Assembly (NCBI RefSeq): GCF_964656455.1 | Contig: NC_135718.1 | Span: 149,712,762 to 149,776,761 of the forward strand | DNA: 64,000 bases | Direction of reading: 5' to 3' | From: Halichoerus grypus | Taxonomy: Eukaryota > Chordata > Mammalia > Carnivora > Phocidae | In this document: positions 21,501 through 32,739 of the stretch, piece by piece | How positions within the stretch are numbered: position 1 is the first letter of the stretch | How the letters are laid out: every line of letters begins with the position of its first letter | The notes under the pieces: model-generated | Told to the model about the DNA's origin: nothing | The model's input: the letters and a program-made list of their open reading frames with translations, nothing else | The model's database searches: none | Translations under genes and position numbers: made by a program

Positions 21501-22189
21501 CAAGTGATAGAAGGAACAGGCAGATCAACAAAGAAGTCAACAAAGAAACACCTTCAACAGCTCTGCTGGTCTCTCCTCCTAACCTGGGATCTTCCTTTTT
21601 CTGACCGTTCCCCAGCTTTCCAGCCTGCCATCCCCGCCCCCCAACCCCAGCATCAGGGCACGCACACTCGAGGTCGAGGCGGCTGACCAGCACCTAGCTG
21701 TGCAAAGGAGGGGTATCCAGTGGGTAGCTGGTGATTTTACAAGGGTCCCTGGGGCCGTTGTGGCGCTGGCACTGTGCCTAGGACCTCCCAGAGTTTCTGC
21801 TGGCCAGAGCCGTCACCACATACGGGACCGAAGCAGGAACGCTGTTCCAAGTCATCCTCAGGGGAAAGGTTCAGGATTCCCTGCTCTACGTTAACCCAGA
21901 CAGCAGCTCACAGCAGCTTCTTTTCACCAGCACATTTAACACAGCCTCTAATTATGTGATAAAATCCTACTGGCAACTGCTTTTCCCAGAGCAGCACATT
22001 ACCACCATCCAAAATTTCTCAGTCTCTAAATAATAGGGTAGTTTTACGAGACCCGTATCTACAGCAGCTACAAGAGCAGGAATGGGTACTGGTTGGTCCT
22101 TTCTATTTATGCAGGCCTCCTACCATTCAGAAGATGTTCTTGTGGCTTTATCTCACAGGATCCAAGCAAGGATGAGAGAGGTCCCCCCT
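21501..22189. other. Unique sequence with a 12-bp direct duplication
   Basis: No gene recognised. TCAACAAAGAAG is repeated directly at 21525-21536 and 21537-21548 with one change. Confidence 0.4.
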
Positions 22190-22275
22190 ATTTTCCATTT
22201 TACAGTGGGAGAAACCAAGGCTCACCGGAGATGAGAAGTGGATTTCCCACGGTCACGCAGCAGAGTCTTCCAACC
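22190..22275 (-). repeat. MIR, reverse, partial
   Basis: TTTTCCATTTTACAGTGGG, GAAACCAAGGCTCACCGGAG and a TTTCCCACGGTCACGCAGCA core-like segment. Confidence 0.6.
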
Positions 22276-22474
22276 ACAGCTACCGTTTCCAGCCACCCTG
22301 ATGTGGACCAGCCACTTGGCATGAGCTACTGGCCCGAGGCGATTCTTCATTCCCCCTTCCCATCCTATTTAATTTGTAAATAACAAACAACGCCTACTTG
22401 TAGGTCAATAAAGAGAAATCCCTGATATAAAATCCGATAATCCCTTCTCTTATTAGAAGGAGGCTCAGCCAGTT

Positions 22475-22669
22475 CAGGGGTTGGCAAGCTTTTTCTGTAC
22501 AAGGCCAGACAGCAAATAGCTGAGGATTTTGCAGGACAGACTATCACAGCCACTCGACTCTGCCCTTAGAGCGCAAAAGCTGCCGCAGATAATTTACACG
22601 AGAACGGGCGCGGCTGTGTTCCAATCAACTTTACAAAAGCCCGTGACAGGACTGGTTTGCTGACCCTTC
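22475..22669 (+). mobile_element. hAT-Charlie (MER1-group) MITE
   Basis: Starts CAGGGGTTGGCAAGCTTTTT, then CTGTACAAGGCCAGACAGC, CACTCGACTCTGCC, GCGCGGCTGTGTTCCAATCA, and ends in GTTTGCTGACCCTT. This is a familiar non-autonomous Charlie element; I am unsure of its exact MER name. Confidence 0.8.
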
Positions 22670-22689
22670 AATTGTAAGAGCTTCCTCTC

Positions 22690-23055
22690 TGTTATGGACT
22701 GAACTGGGTCTCCCCAAAACTCATAGGTTGAAACCCTAACCTCCAAAGTGACTGTATTTGGAGACAGAACCTTCAGGGAGGTGATTTCGACTTAAATGAG
22801 GTCGTAAGGGTGGAGCTTAATCCAATAGGGCTGGTGTCCTTAGAAGAGGAAGGGACACCCAGAGTGTGTACACACAGAGAAAAGACCAGGTGAGGACAGA
22901 GCGAGCAGGAGGCTGTCCACGGGCCAGGAAAAGAGGCCTTGCCAGAAACTAACCCTTCCAGGAGCTAGATCTTGAGAACTGTAAGAAAATAAATTTCTGT
23001 AGTTTGGGGGTTTTCTGTTGTGGTGAATTCGTCTGCAGTCCAAGCAGACGAAAAC
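22690..23055 (+). mobile_element. MaLR-like solo LTR (MLT1-type)
   Basis: TGTTATGGACTGAACTGGG start, CAAAACTCATAGGTTGAAAC, ACTGTATTTGGAGACAGAAC, GGTGTCCTTAGAAGAGGAAG, GAACTGTAAGAAAATAAATT and a CAAGCAGACGAAAAC end. The AATAAA near 22989 would be the LTR polyadenylation signal. Class is inferred from recall. It begins about 20 bp after the preceding hAT relic. Confidence 0.65.
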
Positions 23056-23367
23056 ACCATCGTCCTACAAATCTGATCAACCCATCAGAGTCAAGATCTA
23101 TAAATCAGGGACTCAGAAAAATATTTTTTAGTGGAAATAGGTTTAAATGCCTCAGTCCACTTCCCTTTCCAGAGCTCCCCAAATTAAAGATCCCTTTATC
23201 CTAATCCAAAGACTTGGCTCAACACGGCCTTGGTTTTCTTCCCCCATTTTCCTTTTTTTCCCGTTTCTCTGAGTTTTCCAGTTACTTACGTTAACATTCC
23301 CTGAAAGGTTGTGTGTCACTGTTTTCCCTTTCAAAAGTTAAAGAGAGGATCCCCAGGTTGCTTAGAA
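23056..23367. other. Unique sequence
   Basis: No gene or repeat recognised. Confidence 0.35.
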
Positions 23368-23380
23368 AGTGGTTTTCACA

Positions 23381-23580
23381 GGGACGCCTGGGTGGCTCAG
23401 TCAGTTAAGCGTCTGCCTTCGGCTCAGGTCATGATCCCAGGGTCCTGGGATCGAGCCCCGCATCGGGCTCCCTGCTCGGCGGGAAGCCTGCTCTCCCTCT
23501 CCCACTCCCACTGCTTGTGCTCCTGCTCTCGCTTTCTCTGTCTCTGTCAAATAAATAAATAAAATCTTAAAAAAAAAAAG
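23381..23580 (+). mobile_element. Can-SINE, forward, with TSD
   Basis: Near-consensus forward SINE: GGGACGCCTGGGTGGCTCAG head, TTAAGCGTCTGCCTTCGGC, full CT-rich block and AAATAAATAAATAAAATCTT tail. TSD AGTGGTTTTCAC at 23368-23379 and AGTGGTCTTCAC at 23583-23594, one mismatch. Looks young. Confidence 0.98.
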
Positions 23581-23594
23581 ACAGTGGTCTTCAC

Positions 23595-25239
23595 TTGAGC
23601 AGTACAAACAGTTGGCTCCGCTGAGATAAAGTGGCCCAATGGATAAAGAACTAGGATCCCTGATACGCGCAGACTCCTGGTTAGCATGTTAGGGAAGCGA
23701 GTACAGGTCCAATCATCGGAAACAATCCTCTTAAAGTGTGGGAGGAACAAACCTTTAGAAATAGTTTGAGGAGACCGCTGAAGACGAGAAATAAAGAGCC
23801 ACCGACAGGCTCCCAAAGCACCACTTGCCCGTGGCACACATAAGGTCGTCGCGGCGTTCAGAACTGTGTGAGCTGACCTACGGCAAGGCAGCTGCAATTC
23901 CCAAACCTGCAATTCTGGGCTGAGCACGCCTTCCGCACATCTCCAGTCTTCCTTAATAAAAAGATCCAACAGTGATGACACCACCATACTCCCCGGAGAA
24001 GCTGTTAGGTTGTTCTGGATGGAACTTAAAGATGGAAGCGTCAGTGCCGCAATATTACGTCGTGTTGGGACAGACGCAAGGAAAACCTGTAACGTGGAGT
24101 CCCATTTCCAAGAGGCATCCGGTTTAACAAGTTTTGCTTTCTCCAGTCCCCATTCACTTCACGGTTACTCTCTGCCAGAGGAGGAAAAAAAAAAAAAGGG
24201 CATGGCAGGTAGAGAGAGAGCGATCCAAGCTTGCTTTTAATGCTTCGCCCTGCAATCAGATGGCACAAGTCAACATCGCTCCCCATTAGATAAACGTCCA
24301 CACCTCCTCAAACAAATTCAAAGCTACCTCTTAAAAACTCCCCAAATAAGACTCAAACGGATCCTGGAATTGTGAGAAGAAATGAGGTAACGTGTAGCAG
24401 GCACAAGCAGGCCCAACACGATCATCAACAGATGTCTGCTCGATAAACGTATAAATAATCACCAGGAAGCATCTTCCTGTCTGCGGTTCGTGTTCTCATC
24501 CCTTAAGAGGCGAGGCATCAGTTTGGTTTCATCTCCAGGACCAAGTGATGAGCACTAGGATTTCTGGCAACATATTTATGCTACATGAGGTTTTACAAAA
24601 CCCTTCAATGCTTTGTGTCGTTCAGGCTTATGAAGGCTCGGCTGTACACGGAGCCCAGTTATCTTCCTATCCCCTCTGCAAAAATCTAGGGTAAATTTTA
24701 GTAGCTGCTTCTCCAAGTTCCCTGGTCCTACCCTGTAAATAAATCACCACCCATTCACATCCCACACAAGCACCCACAGCCACACGTGTGCACATATAAT
24801 CCCCAGAAAATTGCAGCAACACCAACCGGGTGATTCAGAATCATCATCATTTCTAAGAATTAAGGCAAGCTGGAGCTTCGCATCTCCATTCTTCCATTCT
24901 ACTCCCTTCCAAAAACCACTCCAACAGCTGGGAGCAGCTGTGCCGATCAAAAAGCTGGGACGCCACGCCACGGAGCAAGACGCACTAACCTAGAATGTGC
25001 CCAAAGGAGACGGGCACAATGCCAAAGGGACAGGAGGCTGTGGACCACCTTCCTCCCAGCTCCCGCTGCGAACTGTGCTCGGAGCGACCGCCCCACTCCA
25101 AGACCCCCCCGGCCACCTGTGGCACTTGGGTTTCGTGCCCAGTCACCGGCCGCCCAGAGGAAGCAAACACATAAGCCATTTTTAGTCTCCCCACCCCCAG
25201 CGAGAGTCCTTCAGTCTCCGGATCCCAAGATGGACAAAA
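23595..25239. other. Unique sequence
   Basis: No gene recognised; the 146-codon reverse frame at 23547-23987 begins inside the SINE tail and has no known similarity. An A-run lies at about 24186-24198. Confidence 0.4.
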
Positions 25240-25370
25240 ATCGAAGGAAGTGACATGTAAGCTGAAATCTGAAAGAGGACTAAGAGCTCTGGGGGGAGTG
25301 GGGGGTGAGGAGCCATGCACTACACGTGGAAGGTCTGGAAGCAAGGGAGAGCACGGTACAGCTGAAGCAA
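25240..25370 (-). repeat. L2, reverse (possible)
   Basis: GGAAGTGACATGTAAGCTGA, AATCTGAAAGAGGACTAAG and GGTCTGGAAGCAAGGGAG resemble antisense L2 upstream of its tail. Weak. Confidence 0.4.
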
Positions 25371-25794
25371 GTCCCACCATCCTGTAAAGCAGCAGAAAGG
25401 GGAAAAGCAGGTGGAGAAACCAGCTGGAGCCCGATCATTCTCATGGGCCCTTTCCAGCTACGATGAAAGAGTTTGCATCATCCCAAGAGCAAGGCCGGTG
25501 CAGGGCTCGCGGCTTTCGGAGGACACGGTCAAGGGCAGCAAGGCCACACTGCTGTGGGAACGTCCACCAAGCCACAGGGGCCCGTGGCGGCAGTGACGTG
25601 GACAAGAATCTGCATTGACTGTGTGCTTTTCTGGACGTCCAGATCTTTATGTGCTGACCCTCGGTGGTTCTTGAATATCCCACCAACCTTCTTTCTGGGC
25701 TTCTCTCCCTAAGAGGAAAAAGGCCAGTTCCCCTGGGGCCTGCTGGATGGGATAGAATAGCTCCTGTCAGAAGCAAGTCGAGCTAGCTTTCATG
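25371..25794. other. Unique sequence
   Basis: No gene or repeat recognised. Confidence 0.35.
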
Positions 25795-25960
25795 TCCTAG
25801 GTGCTCAGCACTTAAAAGCATCATCTTACACTCATGCAGTGCTCCCCGCCCCACACAAGCCTCTGGGAGCACAGAACTGGAATCAGCCCCCCTGAAGTAG
25901 TGAGGGGGTATTCAGAAAGCAGATCCAAAGTCAGGTTCTGAAGTCATGGTGAGCGGCCTT
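25795..25960 (-). repeat. MIR, reverse (probable)
   Basis: CCTAGGTGCTCAGCACTTAA, AGCATCATCTTACACTCATG and AGAAAGCAGATCCAAAGTCA follow a degraded reverse MIR order. Confidence 0.45.
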
Positions 25961-26370
25961 GGGGTGGAGTGGGAAAATCGGTTAGAAAAAAAGACTGTCC
26001 TCTTTGATGCTCTTCCCCGGGTGGCTCCAAGCCTGGCTTCCACGCTCCTTCACTCTGATGCCTTTTCATCATAATGTGGCCTTTAAAATTTGCTGAAAAC
26101 GTAAATGCTTTGGAGGATGTGCCCCAGGGGGAGAAACAGTTCCCTTGCTCCCCATCCCAGCTACGCTTTGGTCATTGCCCTTAGGGCACATTGCTTTAGG
26201 GGGACAGTGCTGGAACCCAGAGGGGGACCCACATCCTTTACCCCTAGCTCAAGGCTCAGTCCACTACATCACCTGGATGAACAAAGAGACAAATAGATGA
26301 GCACAGAAATGGAGAGACGGACTAATGGACAAGCCCTTAAGGGCTCTACATCTACCTCCTTCATCTAATG
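25961..26370. other. Unique sequence
   Basis: No gene or repeat recognised. Confidence 0.35.
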
Positions 26371-26385
26371 AAATATTTCACAGGA

Positions 26386-26584
26386 GGGACGCCTGGATGG
26401 CTCAGTCACTGAAGCACCTGCCTTCAGCTCAGGTCATGATCCCACCAGGGTCCTGGGATGGAGCCCCCACCCCACTGTTGATCAGTGGGGAGTCTGCTTC
26501 TCCCTCCCCCTCTGCCTCTCTCCCCCACTCGTGCGCACTCTTTCTCTCTCGCGATCTCAAATAAATAAAATTTTAAAAATAATA
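26386..26584 (+). mobile_element. Can-SINE, forward, with TSD
   Basis: Forward SINE with GGGACGCCTGGATGGCTCAG head, an inserted ACC in the CCCACCAGGGTCCTGGGATG region, and an AAATAAATAAAATTTTAAAA tail. TSD AAATATTTCACAGGA at 26371-26385 and AAACATTTCACAGGA at 26585-26599, one mismatch. Confidence 0.97.
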
Positions 26585-26599
26585 AAACATTTCACAGGA

Positions 26600-26949
26600 A
26601 AACATCTTCATGTCAGCAAAGGTAGATCAAATGGGACCAAAGAAATAAGCAGGTTCCTGTGACAGCCTCTCAGTGTTGAGACCAGTCTCGAAGACACTAC
26701 CCCTCAACCAGAGCCAGCCCCCCACACACACCCATAAAGGCCACCACCCACCCACGGTGGCCCTTAGTAGCCAACAAACCCTTTGTGATGGGGAAGGGGA
26801 GAGCCAAGTCCTAGAGACCTGAGTTGAGCCCCTGTGTCCAGCCACACCTGAGGCTGAGCTCTGCCCTACATCTTTCTCCCCAGTTCTATAAGCCAATACC
26901 TTCCATTCTTATTCAAGGCAGTTGAGATTAAGTTTTCTGATCATTTGGA
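26600..26949. other. Unique sequence
   Basis: No gene or repeat recognised. Confidence 0.35.
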
Positions 26950-27500
26950 AAAAAGCATCTTAAACAGATACCAAATGTAAATCGGTATAACACTTCTGGT
27001 AAACCATATAGCAATATGTATCAAGAGTTCAAAATTGTTCCTTCACTTTGACCTGGCAAATTCACTTCCAGGAACTTAATCCAAGCAATAATCCAAAACA
27101 TACACAGAGATTTATACATAACGATGTTTGTTGTAGAAGCACAAACCAGGAAAGAAATGAAATGGCCCATGCTGGACGAAATGTTAGGTAAAATCACATT
27201 TTATCTTTAAGGATAGAATATTATGAAACCATGAAAAGAGTATCTTGACCCCAAATTATTAAATGTAAGGTTAAATGTTTTCCCTTACTTAAAAATTAAG
27301 ATTCGAAATTTTTTAGGCACTATGATTTTAACTTTGTAAAGAGAAGTAAAATACACAAAAATAGAAGAGAGTGGGCCAAATGTTAGGAGTAGCCGCTTCT
27401 GAATAGGAGTATATCACAGTTATTTCATTTTTTTTTTTAATTCCTTCCTCTTCAAATGCTCTACAATGAATACAACACTTTGATGGTCAAGGAAAAAACA
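26950..27500 (+). repeat. L1M or HAL1 3' end, forward
   Basis: CCTGGCAAATTCACTTCCAG, AACTTAATCCAAGCAATAAT, ACAGAGATTTATACATAACG, ATAGAATATTATGAAACC and a T-rich 3' UTR ending in ACAATGAATACAACACTTTG. Frames are broken throughout. L1M versus HAL1 cannot be resolved here. Confidence 0.65.
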
Positions 27501-28789
27501 GTAAAACTACGCCTCTGGGCCAAATGAAAGTCATTCTTCCTCCTATTAAAATCTCTTTCCTTAAAGCCTCCATTCAAGAATTCTGTGATTCCAATATAAG
27601 AACCTGTGGGATCCTTCCACATGGATCACCAGGACAACCTTTCAATATTTAAGACCCTGCCACAACCTGAGTTTTGCCCCTCTCCAGCTTCAAATCCATT
27701 TTCCCAGCCGTCCCCACAGACCAGCGTGGCTTCTTCCACTCTTCTCTGAACACGCTCCAGTGCATCTGCAGCTCTTCAAAAAGGTGTTCTAAATTCATCA
27801 CAGTGCTCCAGGTATGGTCTAATAACTTACACCAAGAGAATGGGATTCTCACCTCCCTTCTTCTAGATATAGCACCTCTATTAATGTAGCCTAAGTTCCC
27901 ATTTCCTTCCAGCTCAAGAGCAGAAGTGAAGAGAGCAGCTCCGGTTCCAGAGACAGAGATGGAATTCACCACAAAAATATACGCTTCTTCTCTTCTGAGA
28001 GCTCCTAGTTCTCCAAAAGTCATCCTCCCACCAACCCCACCCCCCACACAAAGAATTCCTCAGGGGTGAGGTCACACTCAACTTCACTCTGAACCAAGTC
28101 CAGAACTTTCTAAAGCCCAGGGGAGGGGTGCCAGGGGAGATGCAGCAGAAGCCCTGAGCTGCAAAGCTCTCTGGAGGTAATCCCCTGCTTCCAAGGCCAG
28201 GCCCCAGGGTCTCACAAAGTACACGGGGGCACTTGGGTCAGGTTTCTGTCCAACCAGTTTTCATGGGCCCAGCAAAGCTGGGTGGCCTACACCCCAGGGA
28301 GTCAGAGAGCCCTGCTCCCCGTCTCAGAGAACACGTAGCCTTTTAGGAAGTGAAATGGGAGGTTTCAGGATTCTTCCTGTGTCAACAAAGAGGTCTTGAG
28401 GGAAGGTCAGGGGAAGCTTTAAAAAGCCAAATTCTGGGCCTGATGGAATGAATCAAAGGCCACGAGGGTGAAAACCACCCAACATGGACCCGCAGCGGCC
28501 ATACACTCACACTCTGGCTTTTCCCCAGTCTGGGTGGCCGGCAGATCCTTCCCCCTGGGGGAAGCATGACTTCTGGATACGGCAGCACCAAGAAAGGGAA
28601 GGAAAACAGCCGGCCACTTTTTCTCCCAATTCACAGATGGGAGAACTGAAGCTGAGGAAGTGAGACGGGTTTACTACGATCTCTCCACCGAGAGCCACCC
28701 CCAGTACCAAACAGCCTCGGCCGCCAGCTCAGCTCCCGCCCCCTCCCACGAAGCCGGCCTCAGCACCTGCCCTCTGGGCTCTGGGACCA
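27501..28789. other. Unique sequence
   Basis: No gene recognised; frames such as the 132-codon reverse one at 27649-28047 resemble nothing known. A CAGATGGGAGAACTGAAGC segment near 28635 may be a MIR remnant. Confidence 0.35.
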
Positions 28790-28930
28790 CCGAGGTCCTT
28801 TGTATCCTGCTTAATTGGCATTTGCATACAGAATTCACAGTTCTTAATTTCAAGCGGGGAAATCAATCAGGCCAGTCTTCTACAATTGTCCTCAAACCCA
28901 GAATTAGGCGTTTTAGTCACAAATCACTTA
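28790..28930. other. Candidate conserved non-coding element
   Basis: Repeat-free and AT-rich with GCTTAATTGGCATTTGCATA (homeodomain core plus an ATTTGCAT octamer) near 28810-28830, CAGTTCTTAATTTC and AAATCAATCAGG. Constraint is guessed, not measured. Confidence 0.3.
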
Positions 28931-29274
28931 AATGTTAAAACCAGCGCGTTCTATTGTACCCCAGCCTAGGAGCACCTGAGGGCTGGCTCTGAAGGTTGGT
29001 GGTTTGTCGGCACTCACTCTGGGGACGGGAGAATTTACAAGGATTCGTACAGACACGACACAGGCTCCGGGGATCATCAAGGGAATTCCTAGGAGTTCCA
29101 GTCTCCCAGATACTTCTGGGTAAGAGAAAGCACAAAAGTCACCCGGAGCTCCTATACACCTGTATGCTCCCCAGAAGGGCTGGGAATAGAGCAGAAGACA
29201 CAGGGACACAAGGCTTCAGCCACCCGGCGAGTTATTTGCTGTATATCCTCTGCAAAATGGAGATCACACCCTCT
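28931..29274. other. Unique sequence
   Basis: No gene or repeat recognised. Confidence 0.35.
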
Positions 29275-29285
29275 TACAAAGGTTT

Positions 29286-29622
29286 GGAATTTTTTTCTTT
29301 TGAGAAGGGGGCGGGGCAGAGGGAGAGACTTTTTTTTTTAAGATTTTATTTATTTATTAGAGAGAGAGCAGTAGAAGCAGGCTCCATGCTGAGAAGGGAG
29401 CCCAGTGTGGGGCTCGATCCCAGGACTCTGGGATCATGACTTAAGCCGAAGGCAGATGCTTAACCAGCTGAGCCTCCCAGGCGCCCCAAGGGAGAGAATC
29501 TTAAGCAGACTCCATGCTGAACACAGAGGCCAATGCAGGGCTCGATCTCACGACCCTGATCATGACCTGCACCAAGATCAAGAGTCAGACGCGCAACCAA
29601 AGGAGTCACGCAGGCGCCCTGG
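29286..29622 (-). mobile_element. Older Can-SINE, reverse, split by a younger SINE
   Basis: Outer element of a nested pair. Its tail and GA-rich part lie at about 29286-29330 and its body and head at about 29488-29622 (CTCGATCTCACGACCCTGAT, AAGAGTCAGACGCGCAACC, CACGCAGGCGCCCT). The outer TSD TACAAAGGTTT occurs at 29275-29285 and 29627-29637. Confidence 0.88.
29331..29487 (-). mobile_element. Inner Can-SINE, reverse, nested in older SINE
   Basis: Reverse SINE with TTTTTAAGATTTTATTTATT tail, a shortened GA-rich part, CATGCTGAGAAGGGAGCCC, and head CTCCCAGGCGCCCC. It is flanked by GAGGGAGAGACTT ending near 29332 and AAGGGAGAGAATCTT from 29488, which are the duplicated target inside the outer SINE. 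Confidence 0.92.
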
Positions 29623-29637
29623 TCCGTACAAAGGTTT

Positions 29638-31559
29638 AAAAGATTAAATAAAACAAATGCAGTTTGAGGAAGCAAACGGCACACCCAGCGTAGCAGAAAA
29701 CCCATAGATGATGCTGTTCGCTTCTCCCACTCTTTAAGGAACGTCTTTGCAAGACTCCCTTCCGACGGTAAAATCTCCATCCTGTCTCCTCCTACCTCAG
29801 GCTCTGCGTAATTCTAGAAGCGGACTCTGGGAGATTTGATGGTCAAATGTAACCTAGAGCTGCATTTGTGGTGAGGTGCAGGGACAGGGGCACATCCCCA
29901 TGCCGACCGCCTGGGAGGCAGGAGATGGAACCTCTCTGGGGACGAGAAGCTGTAAGGAGTATCTCCGCCATATTTAATCAGTCCAACCGTGTCCGCTACA
30001 TGGCTACAGCTTGAGGGACAAAATATAAAAGGACAAACCCTGTTCCCGCCCTCCAGCTGCTTGCTATCTGCCTGGGAAGCTGAGGCCCCTAACCCTGAGA
30101 CTGATCAGACTCCTCCCCTCTCCGGCCTCAGGGGCCACATCCAAATGGGAGACTCTGGCCGTAAGGTCTGGAGACAGGCACTGAGTGCGTCCGGTTTGCC
30201 AATTTACCTCCAGTGCCAGCATAGGGAAGGCTCTCAAAAAGTATCAGGTCAATCCATAAATCAGCAGGAGGAGGAGTAAATTAAATGGAATTTGGAGACA
30301 ATGCAATCATTTGCAGATGGGCATTACCCAGACACCAACAAAGCCCACGCTGGTGTGGCCCACTTCTGAAACCTTGGGGAGAAACGGGAGCCGGTTCCCA
30401 GGTCCTCCCGAGGCCCATCCCTCGGTGAGGTCAGCAAGAACCACCCAGAAACCTAGCACGTCTTCAGGTTTCTTTCCGGGTTGACTTTTGCCTCGAGTTT
30501 CTTAAAAGCAGATCTGGAAACAGCCAGGTCCTACCCTCTGTTCACCAAGGGCAAGATCACAAAAGGCGGGACTGACAGGCTATTACACGATCAGAAACTT
30601 CAAGCCTCAGCGCCTCGGATTCACATGCAGATGACTCTGAAGACAGGCAAATATGGAGGACCATCAGGGAAGATTACAGGCCTGACACCCCAGTCTGCAA
30701 TTAAAATGTCATTCTCTCTCTGCCCCCGCCCCCAGTCCCTAAATGAGTATCAGGACAGCCCACTCTCTTCCTACACCCCTTGGCTCATCCCTCCTTCTGC
30801 ATCTTCTTAGAAAGCCTCCCAGGTCAGAGCCTGCAGCTGGGGCTGGGGGTTAGGGGAGGGGGGAAATGGAGCAGGCCGAGTCAGCGTCCCTTAGGGCACG
30901 CTGCTGTGAAGCTCTCTCCATCCGAGCCCTGAAGACCAGCCTCAGGGACACAAGTTAGCCTGAGGACAGTGTGACCCCAGGAAGGGCAGGGGCCAGGAGG
31001 GCTGGATGCTCATCAGACAGCTGGTGCCTGGTAGCGGGAAGAGGCTCGGGGAAGGCAACCCAGGCTCTACGTCTGGCCCTGAGGCACCCAGAGCACGTCA
31101 TTTCCTCTCGCCTGAGCCTAAAGAGAGGTGGGGAAACCAGACCCAAAATTGCCTTACTTCTCAAGTCTGCGTCCCAGGCTCCTCCCCCACCGGCTTCCAA
31201 CTGCAAAGCACTTCACTTAGTTCTTGAGACTTATTTTAAGGACCAGGCTCAATCCACTTGCTCCATTTCCCAAACACTCAGACCTGAAAACTCGCAGGGA
31301 AGACCCCGAAAAGCCAGCAGCGGGGACGTCCAGGCTGCTGAGGGGGCCCCCCACCCCAGGCTCCTCACCAGACGGCCCCCTCCCCCGGCGTGAGGAAATC
31401 CAGGGGGGCCCCACAGCATCGTGCAATTCAACATTGCAACACACAGCCAGGACGACCTCTTCGTTTCCGCCCGCACGTGGGCAGAACACCACCCTTCAGG
31501 TGTGACTGTGGGTGGTCTTCGCACTGGCCCGAAAATGCTCCCTGAAGAGAGACTGAGCG
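29638..31559. other. Unique sequence, GC-rich toward the end
   Basis: No gene recognised. The 30960-31500 part is GC-rich, with several overlapping frames of 90-140 codons on both strands and low CpG density for an island. A CAATCATTTGCAGATGGGC segment near 30303-30322 has E-box and homeodomain-like cores. Confidence 0.35.
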
Positions 31560-31760
31560 TTTCTTGATTATTTACCATACAGCGCCCAAGACCATGTCAA
31601 TGGCGGGTCAATTAATTATTACTCAAAGAAATGGACTCTGGCCTCAAAAACGTGTGTTTTATTGCACTTGCCAATAAACGCCCACGTAGTCCATGGCCTT
31701 AACTCACAATGAAACGGGGAAATAAAAGGAAAACCACCCCTAAACTATTTCGCTGCTCTT
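31560..31760. other. Candidate conserved non-coding element
   Basis: Repeat-free. Includes TTGATTATTTACCATAC, CATGTCAATGGCGGGTC, CAATTAATTATTACTC, GTGTTTTATTGCACTTGCC and CCAATAAACGCCC. The density of homeodomain, MEIS/PBX and forkhead-like cores is what stands out. Confidence 0.35.
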
Positions 31761-31879
31761 CAAAATTTCTCATAAGTTACAGCGGGCAAAGAAAAGGTGC
31801 TGCGTGGACCAGCCAAAGGGCTGGGTGTGGAAAACAAGAGGGACAAAACCCCCAGGGCCTCCAGCCCGCTCTGCCCCGG

Positions 31880-31960
31880 ATTCATTCACTCCACCAGTGT
31901 TGACGGACCATCTACTAAATGCCTGGCAGTCTGCTCCCTCCAAACAGCCGCTTTACAAGG
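31880..31960 (-). repeat. L2 3' end, reverse (possible)
   Basis: GGATTCATTCACTCCACCAG, TGACGGACCATCTACTAAAT and GCCTGGCAGTCTGCTCC resemble the antisense L2 terminus. Confidence 0.45.
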
Positions 31961-32552
31961 ATTCCAGTATTTATTATAACGGGATACTATTTTTTCTGTT
32001 TTATTTCTGTCTGAGGGTGTCTTGCACAGCCCAGGCGGTCACGGGATGAGCCCCCAGCACGTCCTTCCCGCTGTTTCCCAGCGGTTCCCTCCATCCCCGG
32101 CTTCACAGCAGTCCCAGACCAGGCTGCCAGGTCCCGCAGGGCCAGCTTCCCATTTGTACTCCTCCCTCCCTGCGCAGCATCAGCAAAGCGGCGACTATGG
32201 GCTCCACCCTGCACCCCTGAGATCCCGGCAGCACAGAGTTCTCTGCTGTCCTTCTGGCCTCAAAAACAGGTGGAGTGAATCGATCGATCACTCTGTATCA
32301 ATCACACAGAATACAGAAACAGCTTGGAATCAACCAACCTGATTTAGACATAAACAGAGCATGCACGAATAAAACCCACGATGTAACTGGTAAGCCCCCA
32401 CGGTACCATGAGCCATACACGTTTCCTTTTCCACTGCCAAACACGCTGCCCCCCACCCAGAGCCAGTGGATGGAGTTTCATTTTCCCACATTTTCCTTCA
32501 CCATGTTGAAGAAATGTGAACCCTTCGAACAGTGTAAAAACTCTCAGGAGGT
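31961..32552. other. Unique sequence
   Basis: No gene or repeat recognised; the 132-codon frame at 32275-32673 runs into the next SINE. Confidence 0.35.
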
Positions 32553-32698
32553 GGGGCACCTGGGTGGCTCAGGGTCCTGGGATCAAGTCCCGCATCGGGC
32601 TCCCTGCTCAGCAGGGAGTCTGCTTCTCCCTCTCCCCCTCCCTCTGCTCATGCTCTTGCTCTCTCTCAAATAAAATCTTTAAAATAAAAATTAAAAAA
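32553..32698 (+). mobile_element. Can-SINE, forward, with internal deletion
   Basis: Head GGGGCACCTGGGTGGCTCAG runs straight into GGGTCCTGGGATCAAG. About 45 bp present in other copies (the GTTAAGCGTCTGCC...ATGATC segment) is missing. The B-box region, CT-rich block and AAATAAAATCTTTAAAA tail remain. No clear TSD. Confidence 0.93.
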
Positions 32699-32739
32699 CA
32701 ATAGTATTGATAATAGATACCCATATTACTGTTTTCCTT

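Noticed and set aside
24186..24198. A-run as the tail of a processed pseudogene
   Set aside because: No polyadenylation signal and no gene-like sequence upstream.
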